Assembly (NCBI GenBank): GCA_028689195.1
Contig: JAQTWR010000230.1
Span: 1-5,227, forward strand
Reading direction: 5' to 3'
Length of the DNA: 5,227 bases
Source of the DNA: Anaerolineales bacterium
GTDB taxonomy: Bacteria > Chloroflexota > Anaerolineae > Anaerolineales > Villigracilaceae
In this document: piece after piece, positions 1-5,215 of the stretch
How the letters are laid out: each line of letters opens with the position of its first letter
How positions within the stretch are numbered: the stretch's first letter is position 1
Translations under genes and position numbers: made by a program
Notes under the pieces: generated by a model
The model's input: only the letters and a program-made list of their open reading frames with translations
The model's database searches: none
Told to the model about the DNA's origin: nothing

Positions 1-558
1 AATGATCGGCGCGCCGAGAAACGCAAGGCTGGGAACGGGTTCGTCGCCAATGGTGAAACTCCCCAGCGCGTCGGTATACTCTTGCAAATTGCGGTTGATG
101 ACCAGCGGCTGGCGCGTGCGTACGATATTGCCCGTAAACCCAACGCCAAGCGGCATGGGGTCTTCATACAGCCGCTTGCCTTGGTCAATCATATAAGGGA
201 AATACACCATATTCGCCTTATGGTCAATTAAGCGGATGCTCATTTCCTGCGTTTGGAATATTTCGCTGATCTTATCTCCCACCAGATTGATCATTTCGTT
301 GAACTCGAGTTTTGCCGCCAGTTTTTCCTGAATCATATTGATCGCAGCGAGTTCGGCGGCGCGCTGCCGTTCCGCCTTCAATAAACGCTGCGCCTCTTCA
401 ACGAGGCGCGTATTTTCAAGCGCTATTTTTCGAGAATTGGAAGGGATTTTAGGCGCGGAGTTTTTTTTCGCCTTTGGTTTGGCGGCGCGTTTGACGGTCC
501 GCTCTGACGGCTTCTTGATCGGTTTTTTAGCGGTTTTTGGTTTTTTTGACTCAGTCAT
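1..558 (-). CDS. GAF-domain signalling protein with basic N-terminal tail (partial, C-terminus beyond the left edge)
   Basis: The frame is open from an ATG at 558 to the window edge, giving 186 codons with no stop, so only the N-terminus is present. An AGGGA Shine-Dalgarno lies about 6 nt before the ATG. Residues 5-37 form a tail with 15 Lys/Arg and one acidic residue. Residues about 44-72 (ALENTRLVEEAQRLLKAER) look like a coiled coil. A GAF fold follows from about residue 70, with the typical GVGFTGNIVRTRQPLVINR stretch near 138-156 and PSLAFLGAPI at the end. No signal peptide or membrane segment is visible, so a cytoplasmic sensor is likely. GAF domains bind small ligands or mediate dimerisation. 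The output domain (histidine kinase, cyclase, phosphatase or further GAF repeats) is off the window, so the function stays open. It lies 153 bp after the methyltransferase gene, without a clear terminator between them, and may have its own promoter. Confidence 0.85.
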   Translation of the reverse strand, partial: MTESKKPKTAKKPIKKPSERTVKRAAKPKAKKNSAPKIPSNSRKIALENTRLVEEAQRLLKAERQRAAELAAINMIQEKLAAKLEFNEMINLVGDKISEIFQTQEMSIRLIDHKANMVYFPYMIDQGKRLYEDPMPLGVGFTGNIVRTRQPLVINRNLQEYTDALGSFTIGDEPVPSLAFLGAPII

Positions 559-663
559 ATATTCCCTAAACGAAAACCATAGTTCAATTATTCCGTTCCA
601 ATATTTTAGCGACGAACAGCAAAGCCCGCCTTCCCGTTTCATTACAATTCGTTAACATACAAT

Positions 664-692
664 AGTTTATCGCAATCGGATAAATCTTGTAA
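664..692 (-). promoter_or_regulatory. Possible weak promoter for the GAF-protein gene
   Basis: On the minus strand, TTACAA (692-687) and TAAACT (669-664) are separated by exactly 17 nt, about 105 nt before the GAF-protein start. The -35 box is poor, with three of six consensus positions. The surrounding 153-bp gap is AT-rich and I see no intrinsic terminator in it. Read-through from the upstream operon is an equally good explanation for expression of the GAF gene. Confidence 0.22.
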
Positions 693-711
693 GACGTATT
701 TTGAAAATTCG

Positions 712-1692
712 TCAAAGCGCGGATGAATGAAAACGCCAAGATCGTATATTCTGGATCGGCGTTTGAAGCGCCAGATCGCAGCCAGCCCAAACCGCGTCTG
801 CGCGCGCTTCCTTTGCCCTTGAAACCGCTTCGGCGATTTGAGAATCTCCGCCCTTCAATAGCGTTGCCATAGGATCGAGATTTCCAAACAGCAGCGCGTT
901 TTTGAGCGCAGCCCGCGCCTCCGCGAGATCAACCGTCTGGTCAAGGGAGATTGCCTCCGCGCCCGTTTGATTCAGCGCCTCAAAAGATTTGCTCATATTG
1001 CCGCACACCGACAACACGCGCGGACTTGGAAGTTTGGCGTGCAATTCTTTCAACGCGGGCAGGACAAATTGCTCGAACTTCGCCGCGCCGATAAATCCCG
1101 CCGAACCGCCCATCTCGTGAATGGTGATAAAGTCCGCGCCCGCATTGCGGTACGCGTTTCCAATTTCCGCGAGAAAAGCGGAAAGATGCAGCAGCGCATC
1201 AACAACCGCTTGCGGTTCTTTCTTCATCTCGATAAATAATTTTGTAGGATTACAAAGATATAAAAGCAAAGTGTACGGACCCGGAATCATCCCCGAGATG
1301 ACAACATCTTTGCCAATATCATTTTTCACCAGATCAATCGCTTTGCAAATCAAATCAATTCTCCCGCCTCGTCTTATCGCTTTTTCAATCTCTCTTGCGC
1401 TTTCCACCAAAGCCCTCTTCACCTGCGGAAATTGAAACTCGCCATAAGTCAACTCTGCGCCTAAGGCTTCGGCGGGCGCGCATAAATCCAACGGCAAAGT
1501 CGCGGACGGCATCCCAGTCAACTTGAATGTACTCGCCGCCGCCCGCGCCATCTTTTCGGCGTCTTGGTGTACCTCGTGAAAGATAAGCCTTTCGCGCTCA
1601 AGTCCTTCAGCCGTGATATGAATCAACCCGCTGAACGCAGGCTGCGCGTCAATTTTTTTGCCAGCCAATAATTCTAAAATTTTTCCGCGCAT
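712..1692 (-). CDS. Uroporphyrinogen decarboxylase-superfamily (MtaA/MtbA-like) corrinoid methyltransferase
   Basis: This 326-residue protein has the TIM-barrel pattern of the UroD/MtaA superfamily: DLCAPAEALGAEL (70-81), ISGMIPGPYTL (132-142), VLSVCGNMSKS (226-236), GNLDP (270-274) and WAGCDLALQTPIQNI (302-316). It lacks the N-terminal Arg/Gln substrate motif of true HemE, so heme synthesis is unlikely. Family members such as MtaA, MtbA and CmuA move methyl groups between a corrinoid protein and a thiol, using zinc held by an H-x-C...C motif. Here C230 and C305 are present, but the expected His is Ser228 (codon TCG at 1011-1009). H192-E193 (ITIHEMGG) could supply a substitute ligand; that is inference. 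The start has a good AAAAGGA ribosome-binding site 7 nt upstream. The gene is third in the operon, 95 bp after the homocysteine methyltransferase gene, which supports a role in methyl transfer. The methyl substrate cannot be told from sequence. Confidence 0.85.
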   Translation of the reverse strand: MRGKILELLAGKKIDAQPAFSGLIHITAEGLERERLIFHEVHQDAEKMARAAASTFKLTGMPSATLPLDLCAPAEALGAELTYGEFQFPQVKRALVESAREIEKAIRRGGRIDLICKAIDLVKNDIGKDVVISGMIPGPYTLLLYLCNPTKLFIEMKKEPQAVVDALLHLSAFLAEIGNAYRNAGADFITIHEMGGSAGFIGAAKFEQFVLPALKELHAKLPSPRVLSVCGNMSKSFEALNQTGAEAISLDQTVDLAEARAALKNALLFGNLDPMATLLKGGDSQIAEAVSRAKEARADAVWAGCDLALQTPIQNIRSWRFHSSAL

Positions 1693-1702
1693 AATTATCC
1701 TT

Positions 1703-1786
1703 TTACGAATTACGGATTACGAATTGCGCGATGCGTGATTCGTAATCCGTAACCGATCACTAATCACTGATAACTGATAACTGCTT
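1703..1786. repeat. Heptamer-periodic intergenic repeat with 15-bp hairpin
   Basis: The gap between the two methyltransferase genes is built from twelve 7-bp units in unbroken phase. They begin ttacgaa, ttacgga, ttacgaa, switch through ttgcgcg and atgcgtg to the opposite orientation (attcgta, atccgta), and end with actaatc, actgata, actgata, actgctt. Because the units reverse orientation, 1710-1724 (ttacggattacgaat) is perfectly complementary to 1738-1752. This gives a 15-bp stem, with further CGC/GCG pairing inside the 13-nt loop. No T-run follows in the direction of transcription, so it is not an obvious terminator. A folded mRNA spacer that stabilises or uncouples the two cistrons is possible. 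The last unit ends one base before the stop codon of the upstream gene. Confidence 0.85.
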
Positions 1787-1787
1787 G

Positions 1788-2669
1788 CTACCCCTTTACC
1801 GCTTTCGCAATCGCCGCGATATGCTCTGGCGTGTTCCCGCAGCAACCGCCGACGACCTTCGCGCCCAATGCGATATATTTCTTCGCGTAATTTCCCATGT
1901 CTTCGGGAGTCATATCGTAAACGCCTTGCTCGGTTTCAATATCCATGTGCGGAACGCCCGCGTTGGGTTTGATCCACAACGGGAAGTTTGGAATCGTCGC
2001 CGCGTATTCTTTGACGATGGCTTCCATATTATCGAGAGTTGTTCCGCAGTTCGCGCCGATGAGCGTTGCGCCCATTTCGCTGTATTTTTTGATCACGTCT
2101 TTCGGCTTCACGCCCATCATCGTGCGCGTACCACGGTCATAACTAAATGAAACGACAATCGGCAAATCAGTCACGGAGCGCGCGCCTTCAAATGCGGCGG
2201 TGGTTTCTTCAAACGCGAACATCGTTTCGATGATGAGCAAATCTACGCCGCCTTCGGCGAGCGCCTTGGCTTGCTCGGCAAAAGTCGCTTTGACTTCTTC
2301 CGCTTCGAGCGGACCATACGGCTTGATTAGCGCGCCGACGGGACCCATCGAACCGGCGACCAATCCATTATTCAACGAAGCGGCTTTGCGCGCAATTTCC
2401 GCCGCGCGAAGATTTACTTCGGGCGCGCGATCCTGATATTTTGAATCCTTCATTCTCATTCGCGTTCCGCCGAAGGTGCAGGTGAGAATAATATCCGAGC
2501 CTGCGCGCGCAAACGAACTTTCGAGATTCAGAATAATATCGGGGTCGTCAATGATGAGGTCTTCGGGCGGCTTGCCGGGTTTGAGTCCCATCTTCTGTAA
2601 ATTCGATCCCGTCGCGCCGTCGGCAACGAGAATTTCACCGCTGTTTAATCGTTCCAAAAATTTATTCAT
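1788..2669 (-). CDS. Stand-alone homocysteine S-methyltransferase (MetH N-terminal module)
   Basis: This 293-residue protein corresponds to the homocysteine-binding (beta-alpha)8 barrel of cobalamin-dependent methionine synthase. It would transfer a methyl group, probably from methylcobalamin, to homocysteine to give methionine. The visible signature is complete: VADGATGSNLQ (15-25), LTCTFGG (62-68), GSMGPVG (106-112), IIETM (146-150), GANCG with C208, and GGCCGNTPEH with C276 and C277, the three zinc cysteines of the family. The folate, cobalamin and reactivation domains of a full MetH (about 1200 residues) are absent. The protein is a single module by design, since both ends are intact. In LTCTF a cysteine (C64) replaces the more usual Asn. 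A strong GAGGTG ribosome-binding site sits 4 nt before the ATG. It is the second gene of the operon, next to a corrinoid activator, which fits a split B12-dependent methionine synthase. Transfer to a different thiol cannot be excluded. Confidence 0.9.
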   Translation of the reverse strand: MNKFLERLNSGEILVADGATGSNLQKMGLKPGKPPEDLIIDDPDIILNLESSFARAGSDIILTCTFGGTRMRMKDSKYQDRAPEVNLRAAEIARKAASLNNGLVAGSMGPVGALIKPYGPLEAEEVKATFAEQAKALAEGGVDLLIIETMFAFEETTAAFEGARSVTDLPIVVSFSYDRGTRTMMGVKPKDVIKKYSEMGATLIGANCGTTLDNMEAIVKEYAATIPNFPLWIKPNAGVPHMDIETEQGVYDMTPEDMGNYAKKYIALGAKVVGGCCGNTPEHIAAIAKAVKG

Positions 2670-2688
2670 TTTTCACCTCGTTTGGGAT

Positions 2689-2718
2689 TGTAGGGGCGGA
2701 TCGCGATCCGCCTCTACA
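2689..2718. repeat. 30-bp near-perfect palindromic intergenic repeat
   Basis: The two 15-bp halves, tgtaggggcggatcg and cgatccgcctctaca, are reverse complements except at one position (G2694 against T2713). The palindrome fills half of the 59-bp gap between the activator and homocysteine methyltransferase genes. Neither strand has a T-run after it, so it is not a canonical terminator. Short palindromes beginning tgtaggggcg are, from memory, abundant dispersed repeats in Chloroflexota and some cyanobacteria. That relation is recognition, not a search result. In mRNA it would fold into a hairpin just before the downstream ribosome-binding site. Confidence 0.75.
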
Positions 2719-2728
2719 CGTCAAAAAA

Positions 2729-4867
2729 TTATTTCATAAAATTTTTCGCCATCGGATCGGCGACGCGATTGGGAATCAAATGCGCGATGTGCGGAAACGC
2801 TTCGCTCATGTGCGGGAAACTTGTGGCAAGCATGAATTGATTTTGAAATTCGGGATCGGTCGGCAATTCAAAGCGTTCCACTTTGCGGGTGACAGAATCG
2901 ATTTCGTCGCGCTTTTCGATATTTAGCAACGCGATGCGCGCGCCGTCGCCTGCGGCATTCCCAATGGCATACACGTTACTTAAATCGCAATCTGGAATCA
3001 ATCCAATCAGCATGGCTTTTTCTTTGTCAATGTAACTTCCAAAACCGCCCGCGAGGATAATCTTATCGGGGCTTTCCAAACCGCCGCGCTTCAACAAAGT
3101 CCGCGCCGCAGTGAAGAGCGCCGCCTTCGCCAATTGAATCTGACGCACATCCTGCTGCGTCATGGGAATATCGCGCCCGATGGATGTTTCATCCGCCCAC
3201 GCGATGACATACTCCCAGCCGCTTTCTCCCTGACGAATGCGCGGCGACTCCAGTCCCATTTTGAACTTGCCGCGCGAATTGACGACTCCTGCGCGGAACA
3301 TTTCCGCTACCGCGTCAATAATCGCCGAGCCGCAGATTCCTTTTGCCTTGCCCGCGTTCCATTCGTCTTCGCCGACGATTTTATAGCGCGGTTCGAGAGT
3401 CTTCTCGTCAATGCTCACGCGCTCGATTGCGCCGCGCGCGGCGCGCATTCCATATTTAACGTGCGCGCCTTCAAGCGCGGGTCCTGTGGGCGTGGATGTG
3501 CATAACAATCTTTTTCGGTTTCCGAGAACAAGTTCCGCGTTTGTGCCGACGTCAATCAATAGCCAGTTTTCATCCTGCTTGTGTGGTTCTTCCGCGAGAA
3601 TCATCGCGCTCGTATCCGCGCCGACGAAGGATGCAATGGTGGGGAGGACGTGAATATTTCCAGACGGATTAATGTTCAATCCCAACTCGCGCGCTTTGAC
3701 GTTCATTGATTTATGAATTGCAGGCGCGAACGGCGCAAGCCCTAAATCTTTGGGATGTAAATTTAGCAAGATATGGTGCATGGTTGAATTACCAACCAAC
3801 ACCATTTCTAAAATTTCTTCTATTCTTATGTCATTCCCCTGCGGGGACGATGTGCGAGGGCGTTCCTTGCCCGAAGCAATCTCATCGTCAGTTAACGGAG
3901 ATTGCTCACCTGCACTTGCATCAGGCGCAAGTGTCGCTGTCGCTCGCAATGACATGTTCGCGGATTTAACTGCTTGCTTCAAAAGTTTATTTAACGTATC
4001 AATGATTGCCTTGTGCAATTTCTCCAAGCCGTCTTTGTGTTCGATGGCGTATTGAATGCGCGACATCACGTCTTCGCCGTATGCGATTTGTGGATTCATT
4101 TCGGATTCAGCCGCGAGCAGTTCGCCTGTGCGAAGATTACATAAATACAGCGCGACTGTTGTCGAACCGACGTCTACCGCCGCGCCATAACTATCTTCCA
4201 CATATCCCGCTTGAACTGCGACGACTTCCTTGTCCCGCCAAACTGAGACGGTCACATTCCATTTTGCTTCGCGCAGCGTGGCGGATAATTTTCGCAGGCA
4301 TTGATAATCAATCGTCAAGTCATACCAGCGCGGAAGTTTTTCATCCGCGCCGCGCGCCAGCGCCATCGAGGTTTCGAGTCCTTTGGCGAGGCGTTCCCAA
4401 TCTGCAATGGGACGTTCCAAATTGGGCGGAGTCATCGCAACGAGGTATTTCCGAATTGCGGGTTTGATTTCGATTGCGCGATTACTCGCGCTCTTGCGGA
4501 TAATTTGTTTGTTTCCGCGACTCTCTTCGGGCACGTTGATTAATACGTCGCCGCGAATTCTGCATTGACAGGCAAGCCGCGCTTGCCCTACTTCCCAACC
4601 TTTGTCTTTCAATAACTTGGGTCTGCGCGCAAAATAGTTTGCTTCCTGTGGCGTGATGGGGGAGACGTTCTCGCGCTTCGAGTCGACGCGGTATTTTTCA
4701 AAATGTCCCTCCTCGATTAAAACCACGCACTTGCCGCAAGTGGCATTTTCTGCGCAAATAGATTCAATATCTACGCCGAGTTCGCGCGCGGCAGAACGGA
4801 CGGATGTTCCTTCGTCTACTTGTCCGTGTCTGCCAGCGGGTTGCAGGATGACGTTATGTTTTTTCAT
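2729..4867 (-). CDS. [2Fe-2S] ASKHA-ATPase, reductive activator of corrinoid proteins (RACo/RamA-like, DUF4445)
   Basis: This 712-residue cytoplasmic protein should use ATP and an iron-sulfur electron to reduce inactive Co(II) corrinoid to Co(I). The N-terminal ferredoxin domain (about 1-115) has C38, C44, C47 and C100, the plant-type [2Fe-2S] pattern. A linker region (about 125-220) leads to the ASKHA ATPase core: AAVDVGSTTVAL (229-240), GEDVMSRI (264-271), VLVGNSTMHH (356-365), LLIDVGTNAEL (436-446), STPTGPALEGAH (458-469), GICGSAIIDA (510-519), ILAGGFGS (604-611) and GNAAGDGA (636-643). The family C-terminal tail with FPHM and FPHI is present. The start is the ATG at 4867, because the ferredoxin beta strand begins at once and no in-frame start lies close upstream, although its ribosome-binding site is weak. 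Residues 305-346 are an extra segment encoded by an inserted repeat. The protein is otherwise complete, with no stop or frameshift. It leads the operon with two methyltransferases, as expected for a corrinoid-system activator. Confidence 0.92.
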   Translation of the reverse strand: MKKHNVILQPAGRHGQVDEGTSVRSAARELGVDIESICAENATCGKCVVLIEEGHFEKYRVDSKRENVSPITPQEANYFARRPKLLKDKGWEVGQARLACQCRIRGDVLINVPEESRGNKQIIRKSASNRAIEIKPAIRKYLVAMTPPNLERPIADWERLAKGLETSMALARGADEKLPRWYDLTIDYQCLRKLSATLREAKWNVTVSVWRDKEVVAVQAGYVEDSYGAAVDVGSTTVALYLCNLRTGELLAAESEMNPQIAYGEDVMSRIQYAIEHKDGLEKLHKAIIDTLNKLLKQAVKSANMSLRATATLAPDASAGEQSPLTDDEIASGKERPRTSSPQGNDIRIEEILEMVLVGNSTMHHILLNLHPKDLGLAPFAPAIHKSMNVKARELGLNINPSGNIHVLPTIASFVGADTSAMILAEEPHKQDENWLLIDVGTNAELVLGNRKRLLCTSTPTGPALEGAHVKYGMRAARGAIERVSIDEKTLEPRYKIVGEDEWNAGKAKGICGSAIIDAVAEMFRAGVVNSRGKFKMGLESPRIRQGESGWEYVIAWADETSIGRDIPMTQQDVRQIQLAKAALFTAARTLLKRGGLESPDKIILAGGFGSYIDKEKAMLIGLIPDCDLSNVYAIGNAAGDGARIALLNIEKRDEIDSVTRKVERFELPTDPEFQNQFMLATSFPHMSEAFPHIAHLIPNRVADPMAKNFMK
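3830..3953. repeat. MITE-like palindromic repeat inserted in frame in the activator gene
   Basis: The element has inverted ends, gtcatt at 3830-3835 and aatgac at 3948-3953, extending to 8 bp (atgtcatt/aatgacat, 3828-3955) if the flanking AT is counted. Inside are a 9-bp inverted pair (agcaatctc 3875-3883, gagattgct 3898-3906), a 7-bp pair (cacttgc 3913-3919, gcaagtg 3927-3933) and a small hairpin (cccc-tgc-gggg 3836-3846). On the coding strand, AAC-AT precedes and AT-AAGAATA follows. Removing 126 bp (the element plus one AT) rejoins codons 304 and 347 as Asn-Ile without a frame change. The encoded 42 residues (305-346) are rich in Ala, Ser, Thr, Pro and charged residues and lack the hydrophobic pattern of their surroundings. 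Words such as attgcgagcg and gaagcaatctc are, from memory, typical of dispersed bacterial palindromic repeats. The situation resembles Rickettsia palindromic elements inside genes. Confidence 0.82.
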
Positions 4868-4899
4868 GTGAATATGATTACGGAATCCACTTTGATGGG

Positions 4900-4915
4900 A
4901 AATTATATATAATTT
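4900..4915. promoter_or_regulatory. 16-bp AT palindrome at the operon transcription start
   Basis: The sequence aaattatatataattt is a perfect 16-bp palindrome centred at 4907/4908. It lies just downstream of the -10 box of the operon promoter, around the expected start of the mRNA. That position suits a repressor operator. A simple AT-rich dyad can also arise by chance, and no regulator gene is visible nearby. It also contains a TATAAT on the minus strand (4907-4902), but without a matching -35 box. Confidence 0.35.
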
Positions 4916-4925
4916 TCAAGCGTGA

Positions 4926-4954
4926 ATTGTACGGGATGAGCGGCGGATGGTCAA
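4926..4954 (-). promoter_or_regulatory. Sigma70-type promoter of the corrinoid methyltransferase operon
   Basis: On the minus strand, TTGACC (4954-4949) and TACAAT (4931-4926) are separated by exactly 17 nt; each matches five of six consensus positions. A run of T lies just upstream of the -35 box on this strand, like an UP element. Transcription would start near 4919, leaving a leader of about 50 nt before the activator ATG. That is too short for a cobalamin or SAM riboswitch. No such switch is visible between here and the tRNA. Confidence 0.65.
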
Positions 4955-5035
4955 TGAGAAAAAAATGACGCGCAGGGTCTTTTTTTGAATTCGCTTTCTT
5001 TGAGAAACCCATGAATTGACAGCCCCGTTTTTTTA

Positions 5036-5064
5036 TTGACACGATGGTAGCCTCGTGGTAAACT
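5036..5064 (+). promoter_or_regulatory. Promoter of the tRNA-Asp gene
   Basis: A perfect TTGACA (5036-5041), a 17-nt spacer and TAAACT (5059-5064) place the start near 5071, about 11 nt before the mature tRNA. A second TTGACA at 5016-5021 has no -10 box at a suitable distance and is probably incidental. Confidence 0.7.
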
Positions 5065-5082
5065 CGCGCCCGCTTGTTAGAT

Positions 5083-5156
5083 GGTCCCGTGGTGTAGCGG
5101 CCTAACATGCGGCCCTGTCAAGGCCGAGATCGCGGGTTCGAATCCCGTCGGGACCG
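5083..5156 (+). tRNA. tRNA-Asp (anticodon GTC)
   Basis: This is a complete cloverleaf of 74 nt including the discriminator G5156. The acceptor stem GGTCCCG (5083-5089) pairs fully with CGGGACC (5149-5155). The D stem is GTGT/ACAT, with a G-T pair at its base. The anticodon stem CGGCC/GGCCG encloses loop CTGTCAA with GTC at 5117-5119, which reads GAC and GAU aspartate codons. The T arm GCGGG-TTCGAAT-CCCGT has one G-T pair. The discriminator G is the identity base expected for tRNA-Asp. The 3' CCA is not encoded (the next bases are CAC), so it must be added by a nucleotidyltransferase. It is transcribed divergently from the methyltransferase operon. Confidence 0.97.
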
Positions 5157-5172
5157 CACGAAGTAATAAAGG

Positions 5173-5215
5173 ACAGACAGACCTCTGGAATGAAATCCAG
5201 AGGTCTGTCTGTTTT
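5173..5215 (+). terminator. Intrinsic terminator after tRNA-Asp
   Basis: A perfect 17-bp stem (5173-5189 with 5196-5212, acagacagacctctgga and its complement) closes a 6-nt loop ATGAAA. It is followed by TTTT ending at 5215. It begins 17 nt after the tRNA, so the tRNA is a single-gene transcript. The U-tract is short, but the stem is very stable. Confidence 0.85.

Noticed and set aside
584..790. Minus-strand open frame of 68 codons overlapping the end of the UroD-superfamily gene
   Set aside because: It overlaps a well-supported gene in another frame and shows no domain or convincing ribosome-binding site.
712..1692. True uroporphyrinogen decarboxylase (HemE)
   Set aside because: The N-terminal porphyrinogen-binding signature is absent, and the context of corrinoid activator and homocysteine methyltransferase fits the MtaA-like branch.
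3830..3953. CRISPR array or attenuator as an explanation for the repeats within the activator gene
   Set aside because: There are no regularly spaced identical direct repeats. The parts are inverted pairs within a coding frame, without a T-tract.
3706..4055. Plus-strand open frames across the repeat in the activator gene
   Set aside because: They are antisense to a strongly supported ATPase frame. They stay open partly because the repeat has few stops in several frames, and they encode no recognisable protein.
4006..4467. Plus-strand open frame of 153 codons opposite the activator gene
   Set aside because: The minus-strand frame here encodes the conserved ASKHA phosphate motif and linker. 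The plus-strand translation is Arg-rich with no family resemblance.
4868..4925. Cobalamin or SAM riboswitch in the leader of the corrinoid operon
   Set aside because: The leader predicted from the promoter is only about 50 nt, is AT-rich and shows no conserved riboswitch core.
4955..4988. Terminator-like structure with A- and T-runs flanking gac/gtc
   Set aside because: The GC part of the stem is only three pairs, interrupted by a bulge, and no gene ends here. The T-run more likely serves as an AT-rich region upstream of the operon promoter.
4878..5108. Minus-strand open frame of 76 codons between the operon and the tRNA
   Set aside because: It runs through the tRNA-Asp gene and both divergent promoters, has no recognisable domain, and its composition looks like translated intergenic DNA.
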